Source: Oceanobacillus halotolerans | GTDB lineage: Bacteria; Bacillota; Bacilli; Bacillales; Amphibacillaceae | NCBI RefSeq assembly: GCF_010993955.1 | Contig: NZ_WIXL01000003.1 | Location: 1-64,000 of the forward strand | DNA length: 64,000 bases | Direction of reading: 5' to 3' | Part shown: positions 34,001-42,666 of the stretch, piece by piece | Numbering within the stretch: position 1 is the first letter of the stretch | Layout of the letters: each line of letters opens with the position of its first letter | Made by a program: the position numbers and the translations under genes | Notes under the pieces: model-generated | What the model was told of the DNA's origin: nothing | Databases searched by the model: none | Seen by the model: the letters and a program-made list of their open reading frames with translations, nothing else

Positions 34001-34126
34001 CTTATCTTTTAATAAAAGCTAAACACCTTAACAGCCTTAAAACGCCACATCCTTTGCGTCGAAGCAACATACGAACTGCGCCTAGCCAATCAAGTGGTTT
34101 TTATGCTTTCTTCCCCCATAATAAAA

Positions 34127-34163
34127 ACCAACCATAAGGTGAGTATCCCTTACAGTTGGTTTA
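34127..34163 (-). terminator. Terminator of the FadR-type regulator gene
   Basis: AAACCAAC...GTTGGTTT outer arms with TAAGG/CCTTA inner arms; AT-rich on the minus-strand exit. Confidence 0.8.
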
Positions 34164-34171
34164 AGCAACCA

Positions 34172-34816
34172 TTATATAATTCGTTGTATTACATCTTGGT
34201 TATGTTTTTCTAATAACGCGCTTGCCTTATCAAAATCATTTATAAGTAATAATTGGATAATTTCTTTATGATCTTCTAATGATTTTTCAATGTATTGTTC
34301 TTGTAAAAATGATATTCGCTGTAATGTAAGTAATGGTCTTCCCAACCGCCAGTACATATCACTAATAATGTTACTGCCACTCATTTCAATGATGCATTTA
34401 TGGAGTTCCTGGTTTAAATACGTGTATTCAGTAATATCATCCTTTGCTAACTCCATCTTGTCTACAATATCATCCATTTTGTTTTGTACCTCATGTTTTA
34501 CGCCATTCTGTTTGATCCGCTTCATCGCTAGACTTTCTAAAACCATTCGAACTTCACAAATATCATATATTTCTGCTTCTGAGTAGTCTTTTACAACAGC
34601 ACCTTTACGAGGGATTCGTTCAATTAATCCTTCTGTTGCTAATAGGTATAACGATTCCCGAATAGGTGCTCGACTTGTACCAAATTCTTCTGCATATGCA
34701 GATTCAATAATTTTCTCACCAGGCTCCAACTTACCTGTAATAATTTCATGTGTGATTTTCTCCGCAATCTGGTTAGATAATGAGTTGTCAGGAAAAGTGT
34801 TTTTATTTTTCACCAT
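34172..34816 (-). CDS. GntR-family regulator, FadR (FCD) subfamily 1
   Basis: 214 residues. The winged helix (about 12-78) shows ITGKLEPGEKIIESAYAEEF and RAPIRESLYLLATEGLIER pieces. The helical FCD ligand domain (about 88-210) has EVRMVLESLAMKRI, NQELHKCIIEMSGS and DHKEIIQLLL, with His residues of the usual metal/acid-binding pocket. Such proteins respond to carboxylic acids. It sits between two oppositely oriented operons whose promoters carry matching palindromes, so it probably represses both. Weak ribosome site (GGGTGATT). Confidence 0.88.
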   Translation of the reverse strand: MVKNKNTFPDNSLSNQIAEKITHEIITGKLEPGEKIIESAYAEEFGTSRAPIRESLYLLATEGLIERIPRKGAVVKDYSEAEIYDICEVRMVLESLAMKRIKQNGVKHEVQNKMDDIVDKMELAKDDITEYTYLNQELHKCIIEMSGSNIISDMYWRLGRPLLTLQRISFLQEQYIEKSLEDHKEIIQLLLINDFDKASALLEKHNQDVIQRII

Positions 34817-34863
34817 TTATTTAATCACCCTATCTCCACTTCTAGGCCAACTTAATTGCCCTC

Positions 34864-34893
34864 ATTATAGTATATCTCCCTAACATCTGGCAA
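34864..34893 (-). promoter_or_regulatory. Sigma-A promoter of the FadR-type regulator
   Basis: Minus strand: -35 TTGCCA (34888-34893), 18-base spacer, -10 TATAAT (34864-34869). Confidence 0.55.
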
Positions 34894-34953
34894 TTTAATT
34901 TCTATGCCACAGAATAAAATATCAATTAAAATTTGAAAATTGTCAATAAAATG

Positions 34954-34982
34954 TTGAATTTATAATTTTTGTACTATATACT
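34954..34982 (+). promoter_or_regulatory. Sigma-A promoter of the amidase operon
   Basis: -35 TTGAAT (34954-34959), 17-base spacer, -10 TATACT (34977-34982). The same unusual -35 hexamer is used by the facing crotonase operon. Confidence 0.6.
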
Positions 34983-35001
34983 ATGTATTATCAATTTTAT
35001 T

Positions 35002-35013
35002 TAGTCGACAATT
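35002..35013 (+). promoter_or_regulatory. GntR operator candidate 2
   Basis: TAGTCGACAA, 20 bases downstream of the -10 of the amidase promoter. It matches the perfect palindrome at 33483-33494 in 9 of 10 core positions. Confidence 0.55.
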
Positions 35014-35057
35014 GACCAAAATGTAAGCGATTTCTTAAACTAAAGGGGTTGGAAACG

Positions 35058-36491
35058 ATGAGTAATGTAGATTGTTTTACAAGCGCACGATCACTCGCAA
35101 AAGCTATACGAAAAAAAGAAGTATCAGCACTTGAAGTGATGAAAGCGCATTTAAACCAGATTAAGAAAATAAATCAAGATGTGAATGCAATTGTCTCGTT
35201 AGATGAAGAACATGCTCTAAAAGAAGCAAAAAAAGCAGATAAAATACTAGTAAAAGGAAACGATGTTGGGCCATTTCACGGTCTACCGATTGCCATTAAA
35301 GATACCCACAATGCAAAGGGCTTTCCAATGACTAGTGGCTCACTTGCCTTACGTGACAATATTGCAACGGAAGATGACCTACATGTACAACGAATTAGGG
35401 AAGCAGGAGCTATTATCATCGGGAAAACAAATGTACCTGAATTTGGTGCTGGTGCCCATACATTTAATGAGGTATTTGGCACAACTAAAAACCCTTATAC
35501 ATTAAAACATACAGCAGGTGGTAGTAGTGGTGGTGCTGCTGCAGCAGTCGCCACAGGGATGCTTCCATTTGCAGACGGAAGTGATATGGGAGGATCGTGT
35601 CGTTTCCCTGCTGCTTTCAATAATGTTGTTGGTTTAAGAACTTCACCAGGAAGAGTCCCTACATACCCAAAACAAGCATTATTCTCAACTCTATTAACGC
35701 AAGGACCAATTACAAGAGATACAGAGGATGCAGCCTTTATGCTTTCTGTTATGGCTGGACCTGATGATCTCTCCCCTATTTCGATTGATCAATCTGGTGA
35801 GGATTTCTTACAACCTTTTAATGATGACATACGTGGACTACGTGTAGCATGGTCAGCAGATTTAGGTGGAATGCTCCCTGTTGATTCAGAAGTAAGAGCT
35901 AATATCGAGCAACAGGTTAATATATTCAAAGATTTAGGTTGTCATGTGGAAGAAGCATGTCCTGATCTATCAGAAGCTGACGAGGTATTTCACGTTTTCC
36001 GTGCATGGGAAATGGAAATGTCAAACAGAGAACTGGTTGAACGTTATCAAGAGGTCATGAAACCAAGCTTTATATGGAACTTCAATAAAGGTCGAGAACT
36101 TACAGGACCAGAAATTGGGACAGCAGAACGGTTACGCAATAAACTATACCATCGTATGCGTATTTTCTTTCAGGACTTTGATGTTTTATTATTACCTGTT
36201 AGCCAAGTCCCTCCATTTGATGTTTATCAAGAGTATCCAACTGAAATTGATGGTGTCAAAATGGAAAATTATATTGACTGGATGCGTTCTAGCTACTATA
36301 TTTCAGCACTTGGCAACCCTGCACTGTCTGTACCTAGTGGATTTACAGCAAAAGGACTACCATTAGGCCTTCAGATTGTTGGACAACATCGAGCTGATTA
36401 TGAAGTCTTGCGTATTGGCCATGCATACGAAAAAGCTACTAACTATGCAAAAACAAGACCATCTATTGTGGAGTCAGTTAAAACCAAATAA
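35058..36491 (+). CDS. Amidase, amidase-signature family
   Basis: 477 residues. Hydrolyses a carboxamide to acid plus ammonia or amine. The Ser-cisSer-Lys triad is visible: Lys81 (AIKDTHN), Ser156/157 (GGSSGG) and nucleophile Ser180 (GSDMGGSCR). The last motif has Cys where Ile or Val is common. Length fits stand-alone amidases; no GatB/GatC partner is nearby, so it is not the tRNA amidotransferase. ATG at 35058 is chosen over TTG at 35049 by distance from AAAGGGG. First of five genes on the plus strand. Substrate unknown. Confidence 0.88.
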   Translation: MSNVDCFTSARSLAKAIRKKEVSALEVMKAHLNQIKKINQDVNAIVSLDEEHALKEAKKADKILVKGNDVGPFHGLPIAIKDTHNAKGFPMTSGSLALRDNIATEDDLHVQRIREAGAIIIGKTNVPEFGAGAHTFNEVFGTTKNPYTLKHTAGGSSGGAAAAVATGMLPFADGSDMGGSCRFPAAFNNVVGLRTSPGRVPTYPKQALFSTLLTQGPITRDTEDAAFMLSVMAGPDDLSPISIDQSGEDFLQPFNDDIRGLRVAWSADLGGMLPVDSEVRANIEQQVNIFKDLGCHVEEACPDLSEADEVFHVFRAWEMEMSNRELVERYQEVMKPSFIWNFNKGRELTGPEIGTAERLRNKLYHRMRIFFQDFDVLLLPVSQVPPFDVYQEYPTEIDGVKMENYIDWMRSSYYISALGNPALSVPSGFTAKGLPLGLQIVGQHRADYEVLRIGHAYEKATNYAKTRPSIVESVKTK

Positions 36492-36612
36492 AAATTAAAT
36501 TCTACTAAATATTAAGGGGGTGGATATATTCAGTATATTTTAATAATGTGCCAATAGCTCCCATTTACTGTAAAAAAGTACTAAAAAAGCCCAAACGAAA
36601 GGAATGATTTTC

Positions 36613-37821
36613 TTGAAGGAAGAATTATTCGCCAGATTAGAAGAAATTTATCCAGACTTAGTAGCATTTAGAAGAGATTTACACATGTTCCCTGAACTAT
36701 CACATAAAGAAGTAAATACACCGAAAAAGGTTGCAGCATTTTTAACAGACTTAGGATTAGAAGTGAAAACTGGTGTCGGCGGACGTGGTGTTCTCGGTAT
36801 CTTAAAAGGAGGAAAGCCTGGGAAAACGATCGCATTACGTGCAGACTTTGATGCCTTACCAATCCAGGATGAAAAAGATGTGGAATATAAATCACAAATT
36901 CCAGGTGTTATGCATGCATGTGGTCACGACATTCATACAGCAGGACTACTAGGAGTAGCAAAAGTATTAAGTGAAAAGCGCGATTCTCTAGCAGGAACGA
37001 TTGTATTTATTCACCAATTTGCTGAAGAAGTGATTCCTGGAGGCGCCAAATTTATGGTTGAAGATGGTGCTATGGACGGTGTGGATGTTGTTTACGGTGC
37101 ACACGTAAGCTCCACAGACCCACTTGGTGGTGTTGGGGTAAGAGAAGGTAATGCCATGGCAAATGGGGATACTTTCGAAATAGAAATTTCTGGTAAAGGT
37201 GGGCATGCTGCAATGCCGCATTTAACAGTTGACCCACTTATTGTCGGCAGCCAATTAATGTTAAACCTACAACAAATTGTTAGCCGGCAAACGGATCCAT
37301 TAAAATCAGCTGTCGTATCAGTAGCTTCTTTTAATGGTGGAGACAGCTTTAATGTCATTCCAGACAAAGCAACGATTAAAGGTACCGTTCGAACATTTGA
37401 TCCAGATGTAAGAGATTGGGTGGAGGAATCGATTGAAAAAATTGCCATTTCTACTTCTAATGCATTTGGTGCATCCGCAAAATGCAACTATGTTCGTGGC
37501 TATCCTGCTGTTGTGAACCATCCAGAGGAAACAGATCGTGTTGAAAGAATTGCTAGTGAACTCTATGGGAAAGAGAACGTAAAACGAATCCCAGCCCAAA
37601 TGGGTATGGAAGACTTTGCCTATTATGTGAAGGAAGCACCTGGAACATTCTTCTGGGTAGGCGGAGCAATGGAAGACAATGAGGATGTTTATCCACATCA
37701 CCATCCTAAATTCAATGTCCAAGAAGAATCGATGCTTTATATTGGAAAATTATTTATTGCAACAGTATTTGATTACTTAGAGAAAGAAAATAACGTTCCA
37801 TCAGAACAAAAGCAAGTTTAA
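36613..37821 (+). CDS. M20D amidohydrolase (hippurate/IAA-amino-acid hydrolase type)
   Basis: 402 residues. Cleaves N-acyl amino acids or amino-acid conjugates with a binuclear metal site. MHACGHDIHTAGLLG carries Cys and His ligands, HQFAEEVIPGGA the catalytic Glu pair, the dimerisation domain begins at GKGGHAAMPH, and the terminal His is in YPHHHPKFNV. The TTG at 36613 lies 9 bases after AAAGGA, whereas the ATG at 36604 abuts it. Second gene of the amidase operon, 121 bases after the amidase; no terminator in between is obvious. Confidence 0.9.
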   Translation: MKEELFARLEEIYPDLVAFRRDLHMFPELSHKEVNTPKKVAAFLTDLGLEVKTGVGGRGVLGILKGGKPGKTIALRADFDALPIQDEKDVEYKSQIPGVMHACGHDIHTAGLLGVAKVLSEKRDSLAGTIVFIHQFAEEVIPGGAKFMVEDGAMDGVDVVYGAHVSSTDPLGGVGVREGNAMANGDTFEIEISGKGGHAAMPHLTVDPLIVGSQLMLNLQQIVSRQTDPLKSAVVSVASFNGGDSFNVIPDKATIKGTVRTFDPDVRDWVEESIEKIAISTSNAFGASAKCNYVRGYPAVVNHPEETDRVERIASELYGKENVKRIPAQMGMEDFAYYVKEAPGTFFWVGGAMEDNEDVYPHHHPKFNVQEESMLYIGKLFIATVFDYLEKENNVPSEQKQV

Positions 37822-37850
37822 TAGACTTATGTTAAAGGAGGAATCATACA

Positions 37851-38558
37851 TTGGGAGATGTATTACAGATTGCCAATAGTGCTCCATTTTGGATTATTGC
37901 CTTTATTGTTGTTGGAATTGTAATGTTCCAAGCTATTATTTTTTTACGGATTGCAAAAAAATCTGCACCTGATGTTGGGATGACACAAAATGAAGTAAAG
38001 ACTGCAATAAGGACTGGTTTTATCAGTTCAATTGGACCTTCATTTGCTATTGCAATCGTACTAGTATCCTTAATTGCATTGTTAGGATCCCCTCTTACAT
38101 TAATGCGGATTGGAATTATTGGATCAGCAGCAACGGAATCAGGTGCTGCAACAATTGGTGCTGATGCATTTGGAACAGAATTAGGAGGAGATGATTTTTC
38201 TGCACAAGCATTAGCAGCAGTGGTATGGACCATGTGTTTAGGTGGTATGGGATGGCTATTATTCACTGCGCTATTCACTAAACGATTAGGAAAAACACAG
38301 AAGAAAATTGAGAAAACCAATCCAAAAGCGATGACTGTTATTTCATCTGCAGCAATGCTTGGTGCGTTTGGTTACTTAGCAAGTGAACAAATGATTTCAA
38401 GTGTTAATCATACTATTGCAGGTGCCATTGCATTAGCAGCCATGGTTATTATTATGATTATTGCTGATAAACAAAAAATTGCTTGGCTAAAAGAATGGGC
38501 ATTAGGAATTTCAATGGCACTTGGAATGACGATCGGTTATTTAACAACGATGATGTAA
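37851..38558 (+). CDS. DUF5058 membrane protein
   Basis: 235 residues, about six transmembrane helices: IIAFIVVGIVMFQAIIFL at the N terminus, GPSFAIAIVLVSLIALLGSP, and IGSAATESGAATIGADAF with a Gly/Ala-rich re-entrant look. DUF5058 proteins are found next to M20 amidohydrolases and are likely part of a transporter. TTG start, AAAGGAGG 9 bases upstream. Followed 44 bases later by a second membrane protein, with which it probably forms the transport unit. Confidence 0.8.
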   Translation: MGDVLQIANSAPFWIIAFIVVGIVMFQAIIFLRIAKKSAPDVGMTQNEVKTAIRTGFISSIGPSFAIAIVLVSLIALLGSPLTLMRIGIIGSAATESGAATIGADAFGTELGGDDFSAQALAAVVWTMCLGGMGWLLFTALFTKRLGKTQKKIEKTNPKAMTVISSAAMLGAFGYLASEQMISSVNHTIAGAIALAAMVIIMIIADKQKIAWLKEWALGISMALGMTIGYLTTMM

Positions 38559-38602
38559 AAAATAGGCCTAAATTTTTTATTATCAATAAGAGGAGGAAAA
38601 AT

Positions 38603-39319
38603 ATGAGTGCAAATCCGGAAAAAGTTGTAACGGAAAATGTGACAACGGAAGCTGCGATGGATAGTGCGATGGATACTTTTCATAACCGTGCACATTTTTG
38701 GGGACGTACAACACTATGGGTATTAATGGTAATGTGTTTACTGCCACCACTATACCTCTCATTTGTTTTAGATGCCCATCCAGGATGGGGTGTCATCGGA
38801 GGAGGTTTATTAGGTTATGCGGCGTTCGTTGGGATCATGTGGGTATTAGAACCAATAACGTATTATCCAACACTTGGAGTTGCTGGGACGTACTTAGCAT
38901 TTTTAACTGGAAATATCGCCAACATGTGTTTACCATGTTCCTCCGCAGCTCAAAAAGCAATAGGAGCTGAAAGTGGTTCAAGAAAAGCAGAAATTGCTGG
39001 TGTATTTGGGATTGCCATTGCATCATTGGTTAACATTTGTATTATTGTCCTAATTATTTTGGGGGGAACCTATATCCTTTCCATTTTACCGCCATCAGTA
39101 GAAGGAGCATTTAATTTTATTCTTCCAGCAATATTTGGTGCAGTATTAGGACAATTTGCATATAAAACACCTACTTATGGTGTTCTGGCAATGGCTATTG
39201 GTATGGGTGTCTTTTTATCCCCTATCTTTGGCTTAATTAAGATCGTAGTTTGTGTAGCATTAACCATTACTCTCATTATGTTAATTGAAAAACAAAAAGA
39301 TAAAAAATCAAATTCCTAG
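38603..39319 (+). CDS. Membrane protein, probable partner of DUF5058
   Basis: 238 residues. A hydrophilic N terminus of about 35 residues is followed by about six transmembrane helices: TTLWVLMVMCLLPPLYLSF, GVIGGGLLGYAAFVGIMWVL, NICIIVLIILGGTYIL. The segment GNIANMCLPCSSAAQKAIGAE with two Cys and small residues may line a pore. The start at 38603 has AGGAGG upstream; the upstream open frame overlaps the preceding gene and is rejected. No family name is recognised; context suggests the second half of an uptake system for the operon's substrate. Confidence 0.72.
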   Translation: MSANPEKVVTENVTTEAAMDSAMDTFHNRAHFWGRTTLWVLMVMCLLPPLYLSFVLDAHPGWGVIGGGLLGYAAFVGIMWVLEPITYYPTLGVAGTYLAFLTGNIANMCLPCSSAAQKAIGAESGSRKAEIAGVFGIAIASLVNICIIVLIILGGTYILSILPPSVEGAFNFILPAIFGAVLGQFAYKTPTYGVLAMAIGMGVFLSPIFGLIKIVVCVALTITLIMLIEKQKDKKSNS

Positions 39320-39341
39320 TTAAATAACCCAAAAAGGAAGC

Positions 39342-40604
39342 ATGATACCTGTGATACTAGATCAACTAACCATCAATAAAGCAAGACTTAGTGAGCGTGT
39401 TCACAAACTAGCTAAAGTCGGAAAAATAGGTGAAACTGGTGTTTATCGATTAGCATTATCAGAAGAGTATAAAGAAGGTCTTGAGCTTGTTCGAGAGTGG
39501 ATGGATGAGGCAGGACTTAAAACGAGATTTGATCATTTTGGTAATTTAATTGGCCAATTGGAAGGAAAAAATCCAGATGAACCTATTCATATGATTGGGT
39601 CACACATCGATTCACAGCCTTATGGTGGAAGATTTGATGGTTCGATTGGTGTTTTAGGTGGACTAGAAGTTGTTCAAACGATGCAAGAAAACAATATCAT
39701 ACCCGATAGGCCAATTGAAATTATATCGTTTTGTGATGAAGAAGGGCATCGTTTCGGGAAAGGATTATTTGGATCCAGAGGTATTTTAGGGAAGTTGGAT
39801 CCAGATGAATTAGATCGAACGGATAAGGATGGTGTTACGAGAAAGGATGCCCTAAAGACTTTTGGTTGTGATCCTAATCAACTCCATAAATCAGAATATG
39901 ATCCTGCCTCATTAGGAAGCTATATCGAAATGCACATTGAACAAGGTCCTTATTTAGAAGCAAAAGATGTCCCAGTTGGGATTGTAAGTGGGATTGCAGG
40001 ACCGCTTTGGTTAACAATTGAACTAACTGGTTTTGCGGGCCATGCAGGTTCTGTACCAATGCATTTGCGGAATGATGCCTTACTTGGTGCATCGAAAATA
40101 GTAACTGCATTAAACGAGATTGTGAAGACAGACCCTGATGCACCGACAGTTGGAACCGTTGGAAATTTAGAAGTATTTCCAAATGGGCGCAGTATTATTC
40201 CTGAGAGAGTTCGTTTTACTGTCGATTTACGCGATATTGATAAAGAAAGGCGGGATCAATACGAACAACAATTGCGTGATTGCATTGCAAACGTAGCTAA
40301 CGAAATTGGACTTCAATATAAAATAAAAGAAGATACCAATAATGCACCAAAATACTGTAACGAAGAGATTATCCATTCTATGCAAAAGGCAAGTGATCGA
40401 ATGGGAATGGATGTACCTATCTTAATGAGTGGCCCATTTCATGATGCACTGATTATGGCAGACGCATGTGATTATGGAATGATTTTCGTTCGATGCAAAG
40501 ATGGGATTAGTCATAATCCAATGGAATATGCTACAGATGAAGATATTTCCATTGGAACAGAATTATTATTGCAAACCACTATTAACATGACAACATCTAA
40601 CTAA
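39342..40604 (+). CDS. M20 hydrolase, N-carbamoyl-amino-acid hydrolase type
   Basis: 420 residues. Family of beta-ureidopropionase, L-carbamoylase and allantoate amidohydrolase. Metal motifs are GSHIDSQPYGGRFDGSIG, FCDEEGHRFG (catalytic Glu pair), EMHIEQGPYLE and the final His in DGISHNPMEY. GFAGHAGSVPM lies in the dimer domain. The start is uncertain between ATG 39342 (3 bases from AAGGA) and GTG 39351 (12 bases). Last gene of the amidase operon, ending at a shared bidirectional terminator. The exact substrate is not predictable. Confidence 0.87.
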   Translation: MIPVILDQLTINKARLSERVHKLAKVGKIGETGVYRLALSEEYKEGLELVREWMDEAGLKTRFDHFGNLIGQLEGKNPDEPIHMIGSHIDSQPYGGRFDGSIGVLGGLEVVQTMQENNIIPDRPIEIISFCDEEGHRFGKGLFGSRGILGKLDPDELDRTDKDGVTRKDALKTFGCDPNQLHKSEYDPASLGSYIEMHIEQGPYLEAKDVPVGIVSGIAGPLWLTIELTGFAGHAGSVPMHLRNDALLGASKIVTALNEIVKTDPDAPTVGTVGNLEVFPNGRSIIPERVRFTVDLRDIDKERRDQYEQQLRDCIANVANEIGLQYKIKEDTNNAPKYCNEEIIHSMQKASDRMGMDVPILMSGPFHDALIMADACDYGMIFVRCKDGISHNPMEYATDEDISIGTELLLQTTINMTTSN

Positions 40605-40644
40605 AAGAAAGTCCAGTCGCTTCATGGCGGCTGGACTTTCTTTT
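40603..40644. terminator. Bidirectional terminator
   Basis: AAGAAAGTCCAGTCGC pairs with GCGGCTGGACTTTCTT across a 6-base loop; it divides the convergent M20 genes. Confidence 0.92.
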
Positions 40645-40654
40645 GGGTATGAAT

Positions 40655-41914
40655 TTATTGTTTACGTTTCCCTAGTAATGGCTCACAAATACCCTCTATC
40701 CCTACTAATCCAAGTATTGTTAGAAAGTCTTTTTGTACACCAACATAGGCGCCTTTTGGATCATACCATTCTTCCAGTGTATGCGCAGATCCTGCCTTAC
40801 CACCTAACCCCATAGTAATAGAAGGGATCCCTAAGCTCATTGGATGATTGGCATCAGTGCTGACTGCACCTGCTAAAGTTGGGTTACCTACAATTTGTTC
40901 AATTGCGCCAAATGCAGCTTCTACGATTGGAGCGTCTTGGGACTGACTTGCTGGTGGACGATTACCAAATTTTTGAATATCAACCTTAATTACATCACTA
41001 TTCCATCTAGCATTTTCAGCCTCAACAGCTTCCTGAATAATATTTAGGAATGTTTCATTTAATTGCTTTAAAGCCGTTTGATCATTCGAGCGCAAATCCA
41101 CTGTCATTCCCGCTTTTTGTGCAATTGCATTGACCGATGTTCCACCCCAAACTTCTCCAACGGTAAAGGTTGTTTTTGGATCAGTGGACGTCTGGATATC
41201 GGAAATTGCAGCAATTGCTCTACCTAAGGCGTGGGTTGCACTTGGAATACCAAAGTCACCAAAGCTATGACCCCCATCCCCTTTAAACGTTATGGTATAA
41301 CGATAACTTCCAGTACCTAAGTAAACAATATTATTAGCATTTGGACCATCAATCGAAATAAAACCATCAATATCCTGATGTTCATCAAAGAATGCCTTAA
41401 CACCACGTAAATCTCCCGCACCCTCTTCCCCAACAGTTCCGCCAAAAATGATATCACCAACTGTTGGTAAATCGGCATGATTAAACGCTCGTATAACACC
41501 AAGTAACTCTGCTAATCCTCTTGTATCATCACTAATTCCTGGTGCGTATAAGATACCATCCTTTTCTGTAACACGTACATCTGTGCCTTCTGGGAATACA
41601 GTATCCAGATGTGCTGACACAAATAACTTTGGTCCCTTTCCTGTTCCACGTCTGATACCATATACATTGCCTTCTTTATCCATTTGAACATCTGAAAGTC
41701 CTAAATCTTCTAGTCTTTTTTTCACATCTTTGGCACGCGTTTCTTCCTTAAATGGTGGTGCTGGAATTTCAGTAATAGCAATTTGTTCTTCTACAGTACG
41801 GGAATGGTCTGATTCAATAAACTTTAGTGTTTCTTGGATTGTTTGGTTTTTCATTAAATCTTTGTATTTATTACGTACCGTAGAAGAAATAGAATCATAG
41901 GTTTTATTACTCAT
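40655..41914 (-). CDS. M20-family metallopeptidase
   Basis: 419 residues. Metal ligands appear in VSAHLDTVFPEG, PGISDDTRGLAELLG, GTVGEEGAGDLRG and, near the end, GSAHTLEEWYDP. The dimerisation insert includes KGDGGHSFGDFG. It belongs to the M20 aminopeptidase/deacylase group but to a different branch from the carbamoylase across the terminator. Cytoplasmic; substrate unknown. The start at 41914 lies behind AAGGAGG; extension to 41944 has no such site. Single gene. Confidence 0.85.
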   Translation of the reverse strand: MSNKTYDSISSTVRNKYKDLMKNQTIQETLKFIESDHSRTVEEQIAITEIPAPPFKEETRAKDVKKRLEDLGLSDVQMDKEGNVYGIRRGTGKGPKLFVSAHLDTVFPEGTDVRVTEKDGILYAPGISDDTRGLAELLGVIRAFNHADLPTVGDIIFGGTVGEEGAGDLRGVKAFFDEHQDIDGFISIDGPNANNIVYLGTGSYRYTITFKGDGGHSFGDFGIPSATHALGRAIAAISDIQTSTDPKTTFTVGEVWGGTSVNAIAQKAGMTVDLRSNDQTALKQLNETFLNIIQEAVEAENARWNSDVIKVDIQKFGNRPPASQSQDAPIVEAAFGAIEQIVGNPTLAGAVSTDANHPMSLGIPSITMGLGGKAGSAHTLEEWYDPKGAYVGVQKDFLTILGLVGIEGICEPLLGKRKQ

Positions 41915-42064
41915 AACATAGCCTCCTTCGTAACAATATAACACAATAATATATTTAATAATTAGTTGATACCATTATCTCAATCAAAACTAACGAATCA
42001 TTTATTTAGCTTTTATAATTAGGTGATAGCAGACTTTTTATATTGTTTCCTCAATAATAAAGAA

Positions 42065-42100
42065 TAGCTGTCTTTTTATAGAACCGTTTTAAGACAGCTA
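42065..42100 (-). terminator. Terminator at the end of the 11-gene operon
   Basis: TAGCTGTCTT (42065-42074) pairs with AAGACAGCTA (42091-42100). The minus-strand tail is T-rich but interrupted, so efficiency may be moderate. Confidence 0.75.
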
Positions 42101-42126
42101 CTCTTTTACATTACCCACTTTTTCTT

Positions 42127-42666
42127 TCATTCTAAAGAATCACTATATAATATCGCATTATCAATATAATGATTTGGAGTTTCTTTTAATTTCCTCAACT
42201 CTATTTCTGATAAGTCACGGACTTTTCGTGCAGGTACACCTGCTACAAGAGCACCAGAGTCAATTATTTCACCCTCTGGAATTAACGCATTTGCAGCAAC
42301 TAACGATCCTTCACCAACAACAGCTCCATTTAATATCGTCGCTCCCATTCCAACTAGAGAGTTATCTTTAATAGTACAGCCATGTATTATAGCATTATGA
42401 CCAATAGTTACATGTTTACCAATATTTACTGGATATCCAGGATCAACATGGATAACTGCTCCATCTTGAATATTGGAACCATTATCAACAGTTATTTTAT
42501 CATTATCACCTCTTAATATCGCATTGAACCAAATTGATGTATTCTTTTCTAACTTAACATGGCCAATCACTTTTGCTCCAAGTGCTATATAAGTACTTTC
42601 CGATATAATAGGACTTCCCTTTTTAATACTATACCTCACTTTAATCGCCTTGTTTACATTATACAT
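42127..42666 (-). CDS. Gamma-carbonic-anhydrase/CaiE-PaaY-like hexapeptide protein
   Basis: 179 residues of left-handed beta helix: repeats such as GAKVIGHV, GDNDKITVDNGSNIQDGAVIHV and IGHNAIIHGCTIKDNSLVGMGA, with metal His in VIHVD and IGHNAIIHG. The fold is shared by gamma-carbonic anhydrases (YtoA) and by CaiE/PaaY, which sit at the end of CoA-ester pathways and act on CoA thioesters. Here too it follows a CoA-transferase and a crotonase, overlapping the latter by 8 bases, so the CaiE/PaaY type is favoured from context. Ribosome site weak; coupling likely. Confidence 0.82.
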   Translation of the reverse strand: MYNVNKAIKVRYSIKKGSPIISESTYIALGAKVIGHVKLEKNTSIWFNAILRGDNDKITVDNGSNIQDGAVIHVDPGYPVNIGKHVTIGHNAIIHGCTIKDNSLVGMGATILNGAVVGEGSLVAANALIPEGEIIDSGALVAGVPARKVRDLSEIELRKLKETPNHYIDNAILYSDSLE

